From the NCBI GenBank assembly GCA_963836005.1, contig CAWIHS010000002.1, forward strand, positions 992,001 to 1,056,000: DNA of 64,000 bases, given 5' to 3'. Below, piece after piece: positions 1 through 8,280 of this stretch. How positions within the stretch are numbered: position 1 is the stretch's first letter; every line of letters starts with the position of its first letter. Below the pieces are notes generated by a model, which saw only the letters and a program-made list of their open reading frames with translations, did no database searches and was not told the origin of the DNA. A program made the position numbers and the translations under genes. This stretch comes from CAWIHS01 sp963836005. Lineage in GTDB: Bacteria; Pseudomonadota; Gammaproteobacteria; GRL18.

Positions 1-148
1 CACACACTAACTGAGCGCCTGAATCGAGCAGTTCCAGAGCTGTTTCTGATTTACCTACAGCGCTTTTTCCAATCAGATAAATGCCTGTCTGTAGATAATA
101 CAATAACACACCGTGTCGAGGGAGTAGCGGTTTATAGGATGGAGACAC
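1..148 (-). CDS. hprK: HPr kinase/phosphorylase-like protein, N-terminal part (runs off the left edge)
   Basis: The minus-strand frame shows a P-loop G-K-S-A-V-G-K-S followed by E-T-A-L-E-L, typical of HPr kinase/phosphorylase, preceded by R-H-G-V-L-L. This enzyme phosphorylates HPr/NPr of the phosphotransferase system. It directly follows ptsN, so the N-terminal domain of full-length HprK is absent and it resembles the short, catalytic-domain-only form. There is no ATG. The frame is the ptsN frame continued past its TAG stop (164-166). GTG at 146-148 is the first plausible start, with GTG 107-109 and TTG 101-103 as alternatives; none has a convincing ribosome binding site. The C-terminal part lies outside the window, so function cannot be judged. 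Confidence 0.6.
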   Translation of the reverse strand, partial: MSPSYKPLLPRHGVLLYYLQTGIYLIGKSAVGKSETALELLDSGAQLVC

Positions 149-163
149 GGGCAGCGGTATAGT

Positions 164-613
164 CTAGATATTGATTAATATATTATACACTGACTCGATT
201 GAAGTTGCGTTTTCCAGCGTTTTTCGATTTTCTGGCTGTCGAAAGAATTCTGCCAAACGAGCGAGTATTTGCAGGTGTTCTTCTGTTGAATCTTCTGGAA
301 CCATTAAGGCAAAAAGTATTCGAGCGGGTTCTCGATCTACGGCATCAAAGTCTATGCCCTCAGCCAGAGTGAGAAAAACGCCTATGGGTTCCTGACAATT
401 ATCTAAACGTCCATGGGGCAAAGCGACCCCATGACCAATACCTGTACTGCCCAGGCGTTCACGACTAATGAGTGAGTCAAATATTTCATTGGCCGAGTAT
501 TCAGGAAAGCTATCATTAACGAGCTGGCTAATGATTTCCAGGGCTTTCTTTTTACTCGTTGCTTCACTATTAAGTAAAATCTGATCAATCTTGATGAGAT
601 TACTGAATTTCAT
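164..613 (-). CDS. ptsN: PTS IIA-like nitrogen regulatory protein PtsN (EIIA-Ntr)
   Basis: A 149-residue cytoplasmic EIIA-Ntr, the terminal phospho-acceptor of the PTS-Ntr chain (EI-Ntr, NPr, PtsN), which in other bacteria modulates potassium transport and nitrogen and envelope stress responses. The motif G-H-G-V-A-L-P-H-G-R contains the predicted phosphorylated histidine, His67. Length and full-length EIIA type 2 fold pattern match the family. It is downstream of rpoN and hpf on the same strand and upstream of an hprK-like gene, the common proteobacterial arrangement, so it is probably cotranscribed with them. Nothing in it looks damaged. Confidence 0.95.
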   Translation of the reverse strand: MKFSNLIKIDQILLNSEATSKKKALEIISQLVNDSFPEYSANEIFDSLISRERLGSTGIGHGVALPHGRLDNCQEPIGVFLTLAEGIDFDAVDREPARILFALMVPEDSTEEHLQILARLAEFFRQPENRKTLENATSIESVYNILINI

Positions 614-648
614 GGTCAGTACAGGTGTTTTGTTTCAGTTAACACTGA

Positions 649-972
649 TTAAAGTTCATGTGTTTTAAGACTGTCATCACCGCGATGATGGTCAGTAATT
701 TTTTCTTTATGTCTTTTCACCTGACGATCCAGTTTATCCGTAAGACTGTCAATCGCGGCATACATATTCTCATCAACCGCTTCGGCAAAGACTTTGCTAC
801 CTTTTACCTGCAGTGTGGCTTCAGCTTTTTGTCGTTTTTTTTCTACGCTTAGCACAACGTGTGACTTACCCACAATATCACAATGTCGTTCCACCCTCTC
901 CATCTTGTTATTGACATAATCGCGTAATGCATCAGTGATATCGATATGATGTCCGGTTATATCTACTTGCAT
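649..972 (-). CDS. hpf: ribosome hibernation promoting factor (HPF, short form)
   Basis: A 107-residue member of the HPF/YfiA family, which binds the 30S decoding region in stationary phase and promotes ribosome dimerisation. The N-terminus M-Q-V-D-I-T-G-H-H-I-D-I-T is typical, and the basic patch around K-R-H-K-E-K near residue 90 fits rRNA contact. It is the short type, lacking the extra C-terminal domain of long HPF. An AAGGAG-like Shine-Dalgarno sequence lies just upstream of the ATG. It sits between rpoN and ptsN, the usual neighbours. Confidence 0.95.
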   Translation of the reverse strand: MQVDITGHHIDITDALRDYVNNKMERVERHCDIVGKSHVVLSVEKKRQKAEATLQVKGSKVFAEAVDENMYAAIDSLTDKLDRQVKRHKEKITDHHRGDDSLKTHEL

Positions 973-1121
973 AAAATTAACTCCTTCTTTGCTCTATAAT
1001 GAAGTAAGACCTGCATATTCAGTTTAAAATTATACCAGTATCTGTCTAATTTCAGCTTATCTCAAAGCTTACACGTTTATACAGCAGGTTCAGTGACACA
1101 TTCATTATCGTGGTTGCCGTG

Positions 1122-2609
1122 TCAGGCAATGCTTTTTCGTTCATTAGAAGGGGGGATAGACATGGACTCGCGATATTTTGCTACTGTCCGTCTTGCCACC
1201 TTGTAATTCTGTTCAGCTAGCAGGGCTGCTATTTTATTGTCACTCAAAGGCTTATGCTGGTCTTCATGGGCAATAAATTTTTTGATAATCGCTCTGATAG
1301 CTGTAGCTGAAGCTTCCCCGCCACTGGTCGTATTCACGTGACTGGAGAAAAAGTATTTTAGCTCAAAAATGCCCCGGGGGGTATGCATATATTTCTGTGT
1401 AGTGACTCTCGATATAGTTGATTCATGCATTTCGACAACTTCAGCCACATCGGCTAAAACCAGAGCCCGCATATGCTCTTCACCATATTCAAAATATTCA
1501 TGCTGAAAATCAAGGATACAGCGGGCGACTTTTAAAAGGGTTTCATTGCGGCTTTGCAGACTTTTGATAAACCAGCGTGCTTCCTGTAAATGATCCTTGA
1601 TTGATGTCATATCGCTGCTTTTCCTGGCATCTTTAAGCAGATTCAGGTATTGCATGTTAACACGCAAATGAGGTGTCGAGTCAGGGTTTAATTCAGCGAT
1701 CCATTCGCCATTGACCTTGCGCACATATACGTCAGGGGTAATGTACTGAATTCTGTTATCAGTTATATGACTACCGGGGCGGGGTCTCAAGGTTCTGATT
1801 AACGAAATGATCTGACCGAGGCTGTTTTCATCCAGTTTCATGCGTCGTTTCAGTGCGTTGAAATCCTTGTTGCCCAGTAATTTCAGGTGCCGGGAAACCA
1901 GCATTTTCGCTTCATGCAGCCAGGGCGTGTCTGCCGGCATGCTATTGAGCTGCAGTAATAAATTCTCCTCCAGATCTCGGGCTCCCACACCCACCGGATC
2001 AAAATTTTGAATCTGATGTAATACGCTTTCTACCTCATCCAGTTCGATCTCATCCTGAGGGTCAAAACCCTGCAGAATTTGTTCCAGGCCGATGCTTAAA
2101 TAACCATTCTCGTCAATGGCGTCAATAATGGCTTCAGCAATGCGTTTGTCAGTAGGACTGAATGGAGTGAGTTCCATTTGCCACAGCAAATGTTCGGCCA
2201 GGCTTTCTTCTCTCTTGCCACTATTTTCAAATAAACTGTTATCATCTCCGCCATTATAGGAGCTGGAAGTCAAGCTGGCTGGCATAGAACTCATGTTATC
2301 ATAAGTGTCTTCCCATTTTTCATCCAGGGGTAAATCTTTGGGGATTTCATTTTGAGTGTGTTCAAAATCAACGCTTTCAGAAACTTCACTGCTGTCAGCA
2401 GATGGGGTGTCTGCAGTGTTTTCAGCATTGTTAGCCGCTTCATTGAACTCATTGCCATCGTCAAGTTCAAGCATGACATTACTGTCCAGGGCCTGTTGAA
2501 CCTCCTGTTGCAGATCAAGGCTGGACATCTGCAGCAATTTTATTGCCTGCTGCAATTGCGGTGTCATTGTCAGTTGCTGGCCTATGCGTAACTGAAGGGA
2601 TTGTTTCAT
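1122..2609 (-). CDS. rpoN: RNA polymerase sigma-54 factor
   Basis: A 495-residue sigma-54. The glutamine- and leucine-rich region I (residues 1-50, with Q-Q-L-T-M-T-P-Q-L-Q-Q-A-I) contacts activators. A variable acidic region II (about 50-130) follows, then the core-binding domain, and the diagnostic RpoN box A-R-R-T-V-A-K-Y-R-E at residues 472-481, which reads the -24 promoter element. Length is normal. It lies between lptB and hpf-ptsN, the classic cluster. Activator genes for sigma-54 are not present in this window; pilin genes are often sigma-54 dependent, but no pilA is visible here. Confidence 0.97.
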   Translation of the reverse strand: MKQSLQLRIGQQLTMTPQLQQAIKLLQMSSLDLQQEVQQALDSNVMLELDDGNEFNEAANNAENTADTPSADSSEVSESVDFEHTQNEIPKDLPLDEKWEDTYDNMSSMPASLTSSSYNGGDDNSLFENSGKREESLAEHLLWQMELTPFSPTDKRIAEAIIDAIDENGYLSIGLEQILQGFDPQDEIELDEVESVLHQIQNFDPVGVGARDLEENLLLQLNSMPADTPWLHEAKMLVSRHLKLLGNKDFNALKRRMKLDENSLGQIISLIRTLRPRPGSHITDNRIQYITPDVYVRKVNGEWIAELNPDSTPHLRVNMQYLNLLKDARKSSDMTSIKDHLQEARWFIKSLQSRNETLLKVARCILDFQHEYFEYGEEHMRALVLADVAEVVEMHESTISRVTTQKYMHTPRGIFELKYFFSSHVNTTSGGEASATAIRAIIKKFIAHEDQHKPLSDNKIAALLAEQNYKVARRTVAKYRESMSIPPSNERKSIA

Positions 2610-2825
2610 CGATAGTTCAGGCCAATATTGGAACGGTCAGGATCGTGTGTTTCGTTCATAGTTAAATATTAGCGCAATTTGCGTGCCATTGCAGTTGATT
2701 TGATCAAAAAGATTGATTTTTTTTTAAGCAGGGTGGTTTTTTGTTATTCTAATTCTATGCAGTGCAATAAAATCGGATCTGAACACCTTCACCAGGTATG
2801 CAGTGCTACTAATGGAAGTCTGGCT

Positions 2826-3563
2826 TTATAGCTGGAAGTTCTCGCCAAGATAAACTTCACGTACCTGCTGGTTGGATAAAAGTTCATTGGGGCTGCCTGC
2901 AGCAATCACATGGCCATCGTTCATAATATAACCGCGTTTACAAATTTGCAGGGTTTCACGGACGTTATGGTCAGTGATAAGTATCCCGATATTTTTCTCG
3001 GTCAGTTGTTGAATGATGGACTGAATATCACCCACAGAGATAGGATCGACACCTGCAAAAGGCTCGTCAAGAAGAATGAATTCAGGTTCCAGTGATAAAG
3101 CCCGGGCTATTTCTACCCGTCGGCGTTCACCACCCGAGAGGCTGATGCCCACTGAATCACGAATATGGGTGATACTCAGTTCCTTGAGCAGTTCATCAAG
3201 ATGATCATGCTGATCGGTTTTGTTGAGATCTTTTCTGGTTTGTAAAACTGCCAGGATGTTTTCTGCTACAGTTAATTTCCTGAAGATGGATGCTTCCTGA
3301 GGTAAATAACCAATACCCCATTTAGCGCGTTTATGAATGGGCCAGCGGGTTATATCTTTATCCCGACAGGTAATGCTGCCGCTGTCAGTATTGATCAAAC
3401 CAACAACCATATAGAAACAGGTGGTTTTTCCAGCCCCGTTCGGCCCCAGCAGGCCAATCACTTCGCCTTTTTTAACATAAAAAGAAACGTCCTTCACGAC
3501 GTAACGGGATTTGAATCGTTTGTTTAATTTATGAGCGGTCAGCTCCAGAGTGTGTCCGGACAT
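2826..3563 (-). CDS. lptB: LPS export ABC transporter ATP-binding protein LptB
   Basis: A 245-residue ABC ATPase that powers lipopolysaccharide extraction from the inner membrane with LptF and LptG (not in this window). Walker A is G-P-N-G-A-G-K-T-T near residues 40-48, the signature is L-S-G-G-E at 142-146, and Walker B is L-L-D-E-P at about 164-168. It follows lptC and lptA, its periplasmic partners, with only 3 bases between lptA and lptB. About 215 bases separate it from rpoN downstream, where no further gene was seen. Confidence 0.97.
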   Translation of the reverse strand: MSGHTLELTAHKLNKRFKSRYVVKDVSFYVKKGEVIGLLGPNGAGKTTCFYMVVGLINTDSGSITCRDKDITRWPIHKRAKWGIGYLPQEASIFRKLTVAENILAVLQTRKDLNKTDQHDHLDELLKELSITHIRDSVGISLSGGERRRVEIARALSLEPEFILLDEPFAGVDPISVGDIQSIIQQLTEKNIGILITDHNVRETLQICKRGYIMNDGHVIAAGSPNELLSNQQVREVYLGENFQL

Positions 3564-3566
3564 AAA

Positions 3567-4187
3567 TTAATTCTGCTTTCTGGGTTGAATGGTGACCCGG
3601 ATCCTGTCACCCACAGCCTGGCCATCTTTATTCTTTTTGCTGGTGGCAACAACAGTGTCTTTGGCAGTATCGTAGATGATCTTTTCGCCGCTGAAGCGAT
3701 CCCCTCCCTGCCACACAGTTGCCTGTTTGAGCAGGTGTATTTTATCTGTCGTAAGGTAATAAATGATAGTCTTTGCTGTGGCCTTGAAATCCTGTTCTTT
3801 TCCGTCAGGTCGCTGTTTATAGCTCGCCAGTGTGTCGCTGCCTGCAGCCACAGCCTTGGTTAATTGCCTTTTGTCATCAGTATAAAGAGTGAGTTTATGG
3901 CACTTGATTTGGGTGCTGCCCTGAGTCAGAATGACATTGCCTGTGTAGTTACTGATTCCTTTCAGATCGTCAATATCCGCATGATCTGCTTCCAGTTTTA
4001 TGGGCTGATCCCGATCACTGGATAGTGCCTGACTCAATATTGGAAATGTCAGTACAAGACATAAGCAGAATAGTTTTACTGCTATCCTTCCGTTAAGATT
4101 TTTTGCAATTGCTGCAGTCATTGGACCGCATGCACGCATCCAGAGTAGTGAAAGATGACTATTTGGTTGTTTGATTTTTTTTCTCAT
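3567..4187 (-). CDS. lptA: LPS transport periplasmic protein LptA
   Basis: A LptA/OstA-fold protein that forms the periplasmic bridge carrying lipopolysaccharide from LptC to LptD. After a hydrophobic export segment (V-K-L-F-C-L-C-L-V-L-T-F, ending S-Q-A), the mature part contains the usual P-I-K-L-E-A-D-H-A and Y-T-G-N-V-I-L-T-Q-G elements. The start is uncertain. ATG at 4187 has an AGAG sequence six bases upstream and overlaps the end of lptC by 29 bases. A more upstream ATG at 4202 has no ribosome binding site. ATGs at 4139 or 4121 would place the signal peptide closer to the N-terminus. Confidence 0.92.
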   Translation of the reverse strand: MRKKIKQPNSHLSLLWMRACGPMTAAIAKNLNGRIAVKLFCLCLVLTFPILSQALSSDRDQPIKLEADHADIDDLKGISNYTGNVILTQGSTQIKCHKLTLYTDDKRQLTKAVAAGSDTLASYKQRPDGKEQDFKATAKTIIYYLTTDKIHLLKQATVWQGGDRFSGEKIIYDTAKDTVVATSKKNKDGQAVGDRIRVTIQPRKQN

Positions 4188-4752
4188 AATGCACTCTGAC
4201 ATCGTTTAACAGGTAATAGCGTTCATTGTCCAGATGGGCTTTCATTCCAATGCCAGTTGCTATCGTCGTGTCAGTCGATATTTTTACATGTTTATCGGTT
4301 TCAGCAAATTCTTTATTTGGCCAGATGGTTAGTTCCGGAGTGTCCAGGCGTGAAAAGTTGTTAGAAGGTGATTGTTTTCTTTCAACAACTGTATGACCCT
4401 GAAAAAACACTCGGGTTCCATCCTTATTAACCCAGCCCCTGTCTGCGGTAATTAATACCGGGGCCCCGACATCACGATTAAAAGTAATCTGTGGAGCGAA
4501 TAGTTCGGCATCTTCATCACCAGGGTAATGTAACAACCTGGTACCGGTAAGCTGACTTTTAGGCATACCCTGTGAGTCAAAATTTATAATAGTAGCATGG
4601 TTTAAAAAATGATCAGCGATTCGCTGTGAGCTATCTGCTGCCGGTAAGTTTATTTCGGGCTGTTTGTCTTTCGCGGCATTAATGCTCAGCCAGGTGGCTG
4701 AAACTGAGAGTACGGGTATGGCTGCGAGGATAAATAATAATTTTTTATCCAT
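4159..4752 (-). CDS. lptC: LPS export protein LptC
   Basis: A 197-residue bitopic inner-membrane protein with one N-terminal membrane segment (residues 4-22, L-L-F-I-L-A-A-I-P-V-L-S) and a periplasmic beta-jellyroll that accepts LPS from LptB2FG and passes it to LptA. Family-typical stretches include V-L-I-T-A-D-R-G-W and F-F-Q-G-H-T-V-V. It lies between kdsC and lptA, and the lptA start probably overlaps its 3' end, suggesting translational coupling. Confidence 0.93.
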   Translation of the reverse strand: MDKKLLFILAAIPVLSVSATWLSINAAKDKQPEINLPAADSSQRIADHFLNHATIINFDSQGMPKSQLTGTRLLHYPGDEDAELFAPQITFNRDVGAPVLITADRGWVNKDGTRVFFQGHTVVERKQSPSNNFSRLDTPELTIWPNKEFAETDKHVKISTDTTIATGIGMKAHLDNERYYLLNDVRVHYEKKNQTTK

Positions 4753-4811
4753 GCTGCTGACAGGCCATGCTCATGCTGTGCTGGTTAGAGCATTGAATGG
4801 GTAAAACCAGG

Positions 4812-5333
4812 TTATAAAAAGACACTTAACTGTTCTTCAAAAGTCTCTTGTGCTTGCATGAGTAATTCACAGACGTCTCTGACTGCACCATGTCCACCAC
4901 TGTGCTCTGTTACCCAGTGAGCATGTTTGCGGACAATATGATGGGCGTCTGCTACTGCGACAGCAAATCCAACTTTCGTCATGACCGGCAAATCGACGAC
5001 ATCATCACCGACGTAGGCGACTTCTTCACTGTTAAGGTTCAGCTTACGGCATAATTGTTGATAAGCATGCACTTTGTCCTGCTGACCCTGAAAAACATAT
5101 TCTATAGCCAAGTTGTTCATTCTGTGAGTGACAACATCAGACGTTCTGGCGGTTATAACTGCCAGCTTTACACCGCTGCGCTGCAGCATTTTTATACCCA
5201 GGCCATCTCTGGAATGAAAGGTCTTATATTCCTGTCCATCATCTCCGAAGTAAAGCCCCCCGTCAGTCATAACGCCATCCACATCACATATTAATAGTTT
5301 AATTTGCTTCGCTCTGGCATAAACTCCCTGCAT
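4812..5333 (-). CDS. kdsC: 3-deoxy-D-manno-octulosonate 8-phosphate phosphatase KdsC
   Basis: A 173-residue HAD-superfamily phosphatase that removes phosphate from KDO-8-P to give KDO for the LPS inner core. The catalytic D-V-D-G-V-M-T-D-G motif carries Asp17 and Asp19. The V-G-D-D-V-V-D-L-P-V-M motif is the metal-binding loop of HAD motif IV. It is a small, cap-less tetrameric-type enzyme of normal size. It is first in a kdsC-lptC-lptA-lptB run. The arabinose-5-phosphate isomerase kdsD, normally directly upstream, is absent; only a 156-base gap and then the antiporter gene are found. Confidence 0.96.
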   Translation of the reverse strand: MQGVYARAKQIKLLICDVDGVMTDGGLYFGDDGQEYKTFHSRDGLGIKMLQRSGVKLAVITARTSDVVTHRMNNLAIEYVFQGQQDKVHAYQQLCRKLNLNSEEVAYVGDDVVDLPVMTKVGFAVAVADAHHIVRKHAHWVTEHSGGHGAVRDVCELLMQAQETFEEQLSVFL

Positions 5334-5376
5334 AAAATAACTCCTGTCAATATGATAATAGTTGATTTTTTTGACG

Positions 5377-5412
5377 ACTGTTCAGCGTAAGATGAAAAAT
5401 TCACTGAACAGT
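5377..5412. repeat. short inverted repeat between kdsC and the antiporter gene, possible remnant of the MITE-like family
   Basis: ACTGTTCAG (5377-5385) and CTGAACAGT (5404-5412) form a perfect 9-bp stem around an 18-base loop. The left end, read to CAGCGTAA, matches the end of the 8.3-kb element with a single difference over 14 bases. It could therefore be a pair of element ends with nearly all of the interior lost. No T-run follows on either strand, so it is not a standard terminator. Confidence 0.35.
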
Positions 5413-5489
5413 ACATAATGTGTTCGATTTACAAAACCCGGTGATAATTTTAACACACTTCAATACTGACAATTTCAGTTATTATGGCT

Positions 5490-6491
5490 TTAGAGACTTT
5501 GTTGATATATGACTATCAAGTAAGCAATATAAGAGGCGAATAAAATTCCGCCTTCAATGCGGTTTAATCGTCCCATGCGTTTGAAACCATAAGCAAAAAT
5601 AAATAATAAAATCGATAAACCCAGCATAACAGGGTAATCACGGCTGAGTACGTGTGCATCTAAAGTCACTGAACCAATAAGACCCGGGATACCAAGTACG
5701 CCTAACAAATTAAACATATTGGAACCAATGATGTTGCCGATTGCAATATCATGCTCGCCTTTTAAAGCACTGGCAACAGAGGCGGCAAGTTCTGGTAAAC
5801 TGGTGCCAATGGCGACAATTGTTAAACCTATTACCAAATCACTGACGCCAAATGCATGCGCGATGTTGACTGAACCCCAGACCAGCAATTTGGAACTCAG
5901 CAGCAGAATAATCAGGCCCAAAAATAACCACATCAGAGCCATTGAGGTTGACATGTCCCGGGGGATCTCATCTTCAAACTCTGCTATTAGCGGATCGGCA
6001 GAGTCTGTGCTGTTAGTTGGCGCAATTTTCTGCTGCTGTCTTTCCTGCAGCCCCAGGCGAGTCGTATAAAACATCAGCACGAACATGCCGGCCAGTAAGA
6101 TAATTCCGTCAACACGGCTCAGTTGCCCATCCCATAGCAGCGCAAGCACCAGCAGCATAATGAAAAACATAATGGGATATTCACGCTGCAGAATTTTTGA
6201 ATGTACCAGCAGGGGCGAAATTAGTGCGGTGATACCCAGCACCAGGGCAATATTGGCAATATTGGAGCCCAGGGCATTACCAATTGCCAGATTGGGAGTG
6301 CCGTCCAGAGCCGCGACTACGGAAACAATCATTTCAGGTGCAGAGGTGCCGAACCCGACTATTGTCAAACCAATAATAAGCGGCGAAACACCCAGGTTAC
6401 TGGCTGTCGCAGAGGCACCGGTAACAAAGCGATCAGCCCCCCAAATCAACAGCGCAAATCCAGCCAGCACCGCGATACTACTTAATAACAT
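5490..6491 (-). CDS. calcium/sodium antiporter (YrbG/CaxA-type, CaCA family)
   Basis: A 333-residue integral membrane exchanger with the two inverted alpha-repeats that define the CaCA family. Repeat one has G-F-G-T-S-A-P-E (46-53) and G-N-A-L-G-S-N (71-77). Repeat two has A-I-G-T-S-L-P-E (227-234) and G-N-I-I-G-S-N (252-258). A hydrophilic loop with acidic residues (about 148-178) divides the halves. It is expected to exchange Ca2+ for Na+ at the inner membrane, although E. coli YrbG has no clear phenotype. In E. coli, yrbG also lies upstream of the kdsD-kdsC-lpt genes. Here it sits between mlaA and kdsC on the same strand. Confidence 0.92.
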   Translation of the reverse strand: MLLSSIAVLAGFALLIWGADRFVTGASATASNLGVSPLIIGLTIVGFGTSAPEMIVSVVAALDGTPNLAIGNALGSNIANIALVLGITALISPLLVHSKILQREYPIMFFIMLLVLALLWDGQLSRVDGIILLAGMFVLMFYTTRLGLQERQQQKIAPTNSTDSADPLIAEFEDEIPRDMSTSMALMWLFLGLIILLLSSKLLVWGSVNIAHAFGVSDLVIGLTIVAIGTSLPELAASVASALKGEHDIAIGNIIGSNMFNLLGVLGIPGLIGSVTLDAHVLSRDYPVMLGLSILLFIFAYGFKRMGRLNRIEGGILFASYIAYLIVIYQQSL

Positions 6492-6542
6492 GCTGCCAGC
6501 TTCCTGCGAATTTGATTAAAAGCGTTGACTATAGAGGACATC

Positions 6543-7268
6543 TTATTGTTCAAAATCTTCAAATAATTCTTTTGGAGGGTCACCATCATAGATATTGTTC
6601 TGTCGGTACTGATAATAAGACTGGCGGGTAAAAATATAGGGATCCAGAGCTAGTTCATCGCGTATATCGGTGGCTTTGAGTAAATTTGCGCGGCTGTCAA
6701 TCGCTTTTACCGTGGCCAGTGCTACTATGTCAGTGGTGGAACTGAGCAGGCTGACCGGGCTAATATTAAAATCAACAATCAGTGCTGGCGCATCACGCAG
6801 ACTGCTGGGGCCCAGAAAAGGCAGCACGATGTAGGGGCCGAAACCTACTCCCCAAAACCCCAGTGTATCGGCAAAACTTTCATCATGTTTAGGTATGCCC
6901 GAGGCCCCAGCCACATCAAACAGCCCGAAAATACCAAACACCGTATTGACGGACAGGCGTAAAATATCAGAACCGAACTGTTCGCCCTTTAACTGCATCA
7001 GATCGTTGGCCACGACCACCACATCGTTCAGATTACTAAAAAAATTATGCGTACCTGTGCGTATCGGCCGTGGTAATTTTTGATAGCCTTTAGCCATCGG
7101 TTTGAGAAAATATTTATCAACCTGTTCATTAAATTGATAAATTCCGCGATTGATCGTGATAAAAGGATCAGAGATTTCATCAATTGCAGAGGCTGAGTTA
7201 AACCCGGTAGAGAGCAATAAAAGCCCGCTCAACACAAAACAGTGGAGCAATCGTGTGATATTTTTCAT
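6543..7268 (-). CDS. mlaA: MlaA/VacJ family outer-membrane lipid asymmetry protein, without a lipobox
   Basis: A 241-residue VacJ/MlaA homologue, which removes mislocalised phospholipids from the outer leaflet of the outer membrane and passes them to the Mla pathway. Typical segments are D-P-F-I-T-I-N-R-G-I-Y-Q-F-N near residue 35, S-F-A-D-T-L-G-F-W-G-V-G and P-Y-I-V-L-P-F-L-G-P-S-S. MlaA is usually a lipoprotein. Here the signal peptide (residues 1-28) ends S-A-S-A-I-D with no cysteine at the cleavage site, so a soluble or non-lipidated form cleaved by signal peptidase I is predicted. It is divergent from the gene at 7390 and near the mlaFEDB genes. E. coli mlaA is unlinked to mlaFEDCB, so linkage here supports the assignment. 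Confidence 0.93.
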   Translation of the reverse strand: MKNITRLLHCFVLSGLLLLSTGFNSASAIDEISDPFITINRGIYQFNEQVDKYFLKPMAKGYQKLPRPIRTGTHNFFSNLNDVVVVANDLMQLKGEQFGSDILRLSVNTVFGIFGLFDVAGASGIPKHDESFADTLGFWGVGFGPYIVLPFLGPSSLRDAPALIVDFNISPVSLLSSTTDIVALATVKAIDSRANLLKATDIRDELALDPYIFTRQSYYQYRQNNIYDGDPPKELFEDFEQ

Positions 7269-7389
7269 AATAAAATTTACATTTAAAGGGCCTTGGGTGG
7301 TCTATAATAATCAATCTGTTAACGTAAATAAATCTTTATGATTCAAAAAGGCTGTCTGATTTAATTATTTTGCGAGGATTTTAACAACG

Positions 7390-8025
7390 ATGTTACATCA
7401 TAAGGTAGCTCAGACCGGTTCTTTGCAATGTGCAGTTAACTACGGAATCTATGGTCTGGACAGTCATTGTTTACAAGTATCATTTTTTCCTGAGGATTTA
7501 CCTGCCGACTGGCGCCTGGAGTATTATAATAATGAGTTTAATCTGATCCTGATAACACTGGACGAACTTGCAGCGGCTCATGGGGTGAATAAATACTCGA
7601 TCAGCAGTTTATGCGCAGATATCAGGCATATTATGGATGAATTACATGAAAGATTCATACTGCTGCTTGAACTGAATACTGATTTTTATGCTGCTCTGAG
7701 TAAAGATGAGTTGCAGCAGTTCGTCAAACTAAAACGCAGCATGCAAAACTTGCATTTTGTACGGGATGAAATGTCAGCTATTCAGACAGATGTTACTAAT
7801 GATGATTTTTCTCTGTATTCAGTCCGCAACTTACTGGCTGAAAGCAGAAACAGCTGTCTGATAATTAAGGAACAATGTCAATTGACGCCACCGGTGCTAA
7901 GACGCTTACTGGAAACCTGTTTTCAACAAACACAGAACATGGATGAATTATGGATTTTATTCTCTTCTAAGGAACATGCCCTGGAAAATTGCAGGAATGC
8001 GATAATCATGGATAGCCTTTTGTGA
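7390..8025 (+). CDS. conserved-looking protein of unknown function, upstream of the mla genes
   Basis: A 211-residue protein I do not recognise. It is predicted soluble, without a signal peptide or membrane segment. Residues 28-50 read V-S-F-F-P-E-D-L-P-A-D-W-R-L-E-Y-Y-N-N-E-F, which resembles the opening strand of DUF72-type TIM-barrel proteins, but the remainder does not continue as a DUF72 domain. The central and C-terminal parts look helical and are rich in Leu and charged residues. A GAGGA sequence 11 bases upstream supports the ATG. Codon use looks like its neighbours, so it is probably a real gene. It is divergent from mlaA and separated from mlaF by about 590 bases containing a repeat element. 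Confidence 0.7.
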   Translation: MLHHKVAQTGSLQCAVNYGIYGLDSHCLQVSFFPEDLPADWRLEYYNNEFNLILITLDELAAAHGVNKYSISSLCADIRHIMDELHERFILLLELNTDFYAALSKDELQQFVKLKRSMQNLHFVRDEMSAIQTDVTNDDFSLYSVRNLLAESRNSCLIIKEQCQLTPPVLRRLLETCFQQTQNMDELWILFSSKEHALENCRNAIIMDSLL

Positions 8026-8280
8026 CAGGTTCATAACCAGACTAAATCAGTTATTCCTGCTCGGCAACTACTCCTGAATGGCTCACGGCGCCTTGTTTAG
8101 CTGTCTAAAGCCCTTGCTTTTGTAAATTTGCCTCTTGCATCCATACAGGTAAAAACATACCTCATACCAGGCACTCAATACATTATTTCAGAGAGGTTGA
8201 GCAGTGACTGGTTTTCATGCAATACAGCTTTACATGGTCGAGATGAAAACTCTTTGTTATAATTTTACATTTGAAGGTGT
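8026..8280. other. non-coding stretch before the 8.3-kb repeat
   Basis: No credible gene is visible. Bases around 8150-8185 (CATACCTCATACCAGGCACTC and what follows) resemble the CCTGATACCAGGCCCTCA part of the degenerate 13.6-kb repeat, so this may be an older fragment of the same family. No terminator with a T-run was found after the 7390 gene. Confidence 0.4.

Noticed and set aside
3531..3863. A 110-codon plus-strand frame opposite lptA/lptB
   Set aside because: Antisense to two well-supported genes and has no recognisable domain or start signal.
5377..5412. The hairpin after the antiporter gene as a Rho-independent terminator
   Set aside because: On the minus strand the sequence after the stem is A-rich rather than T-rich.
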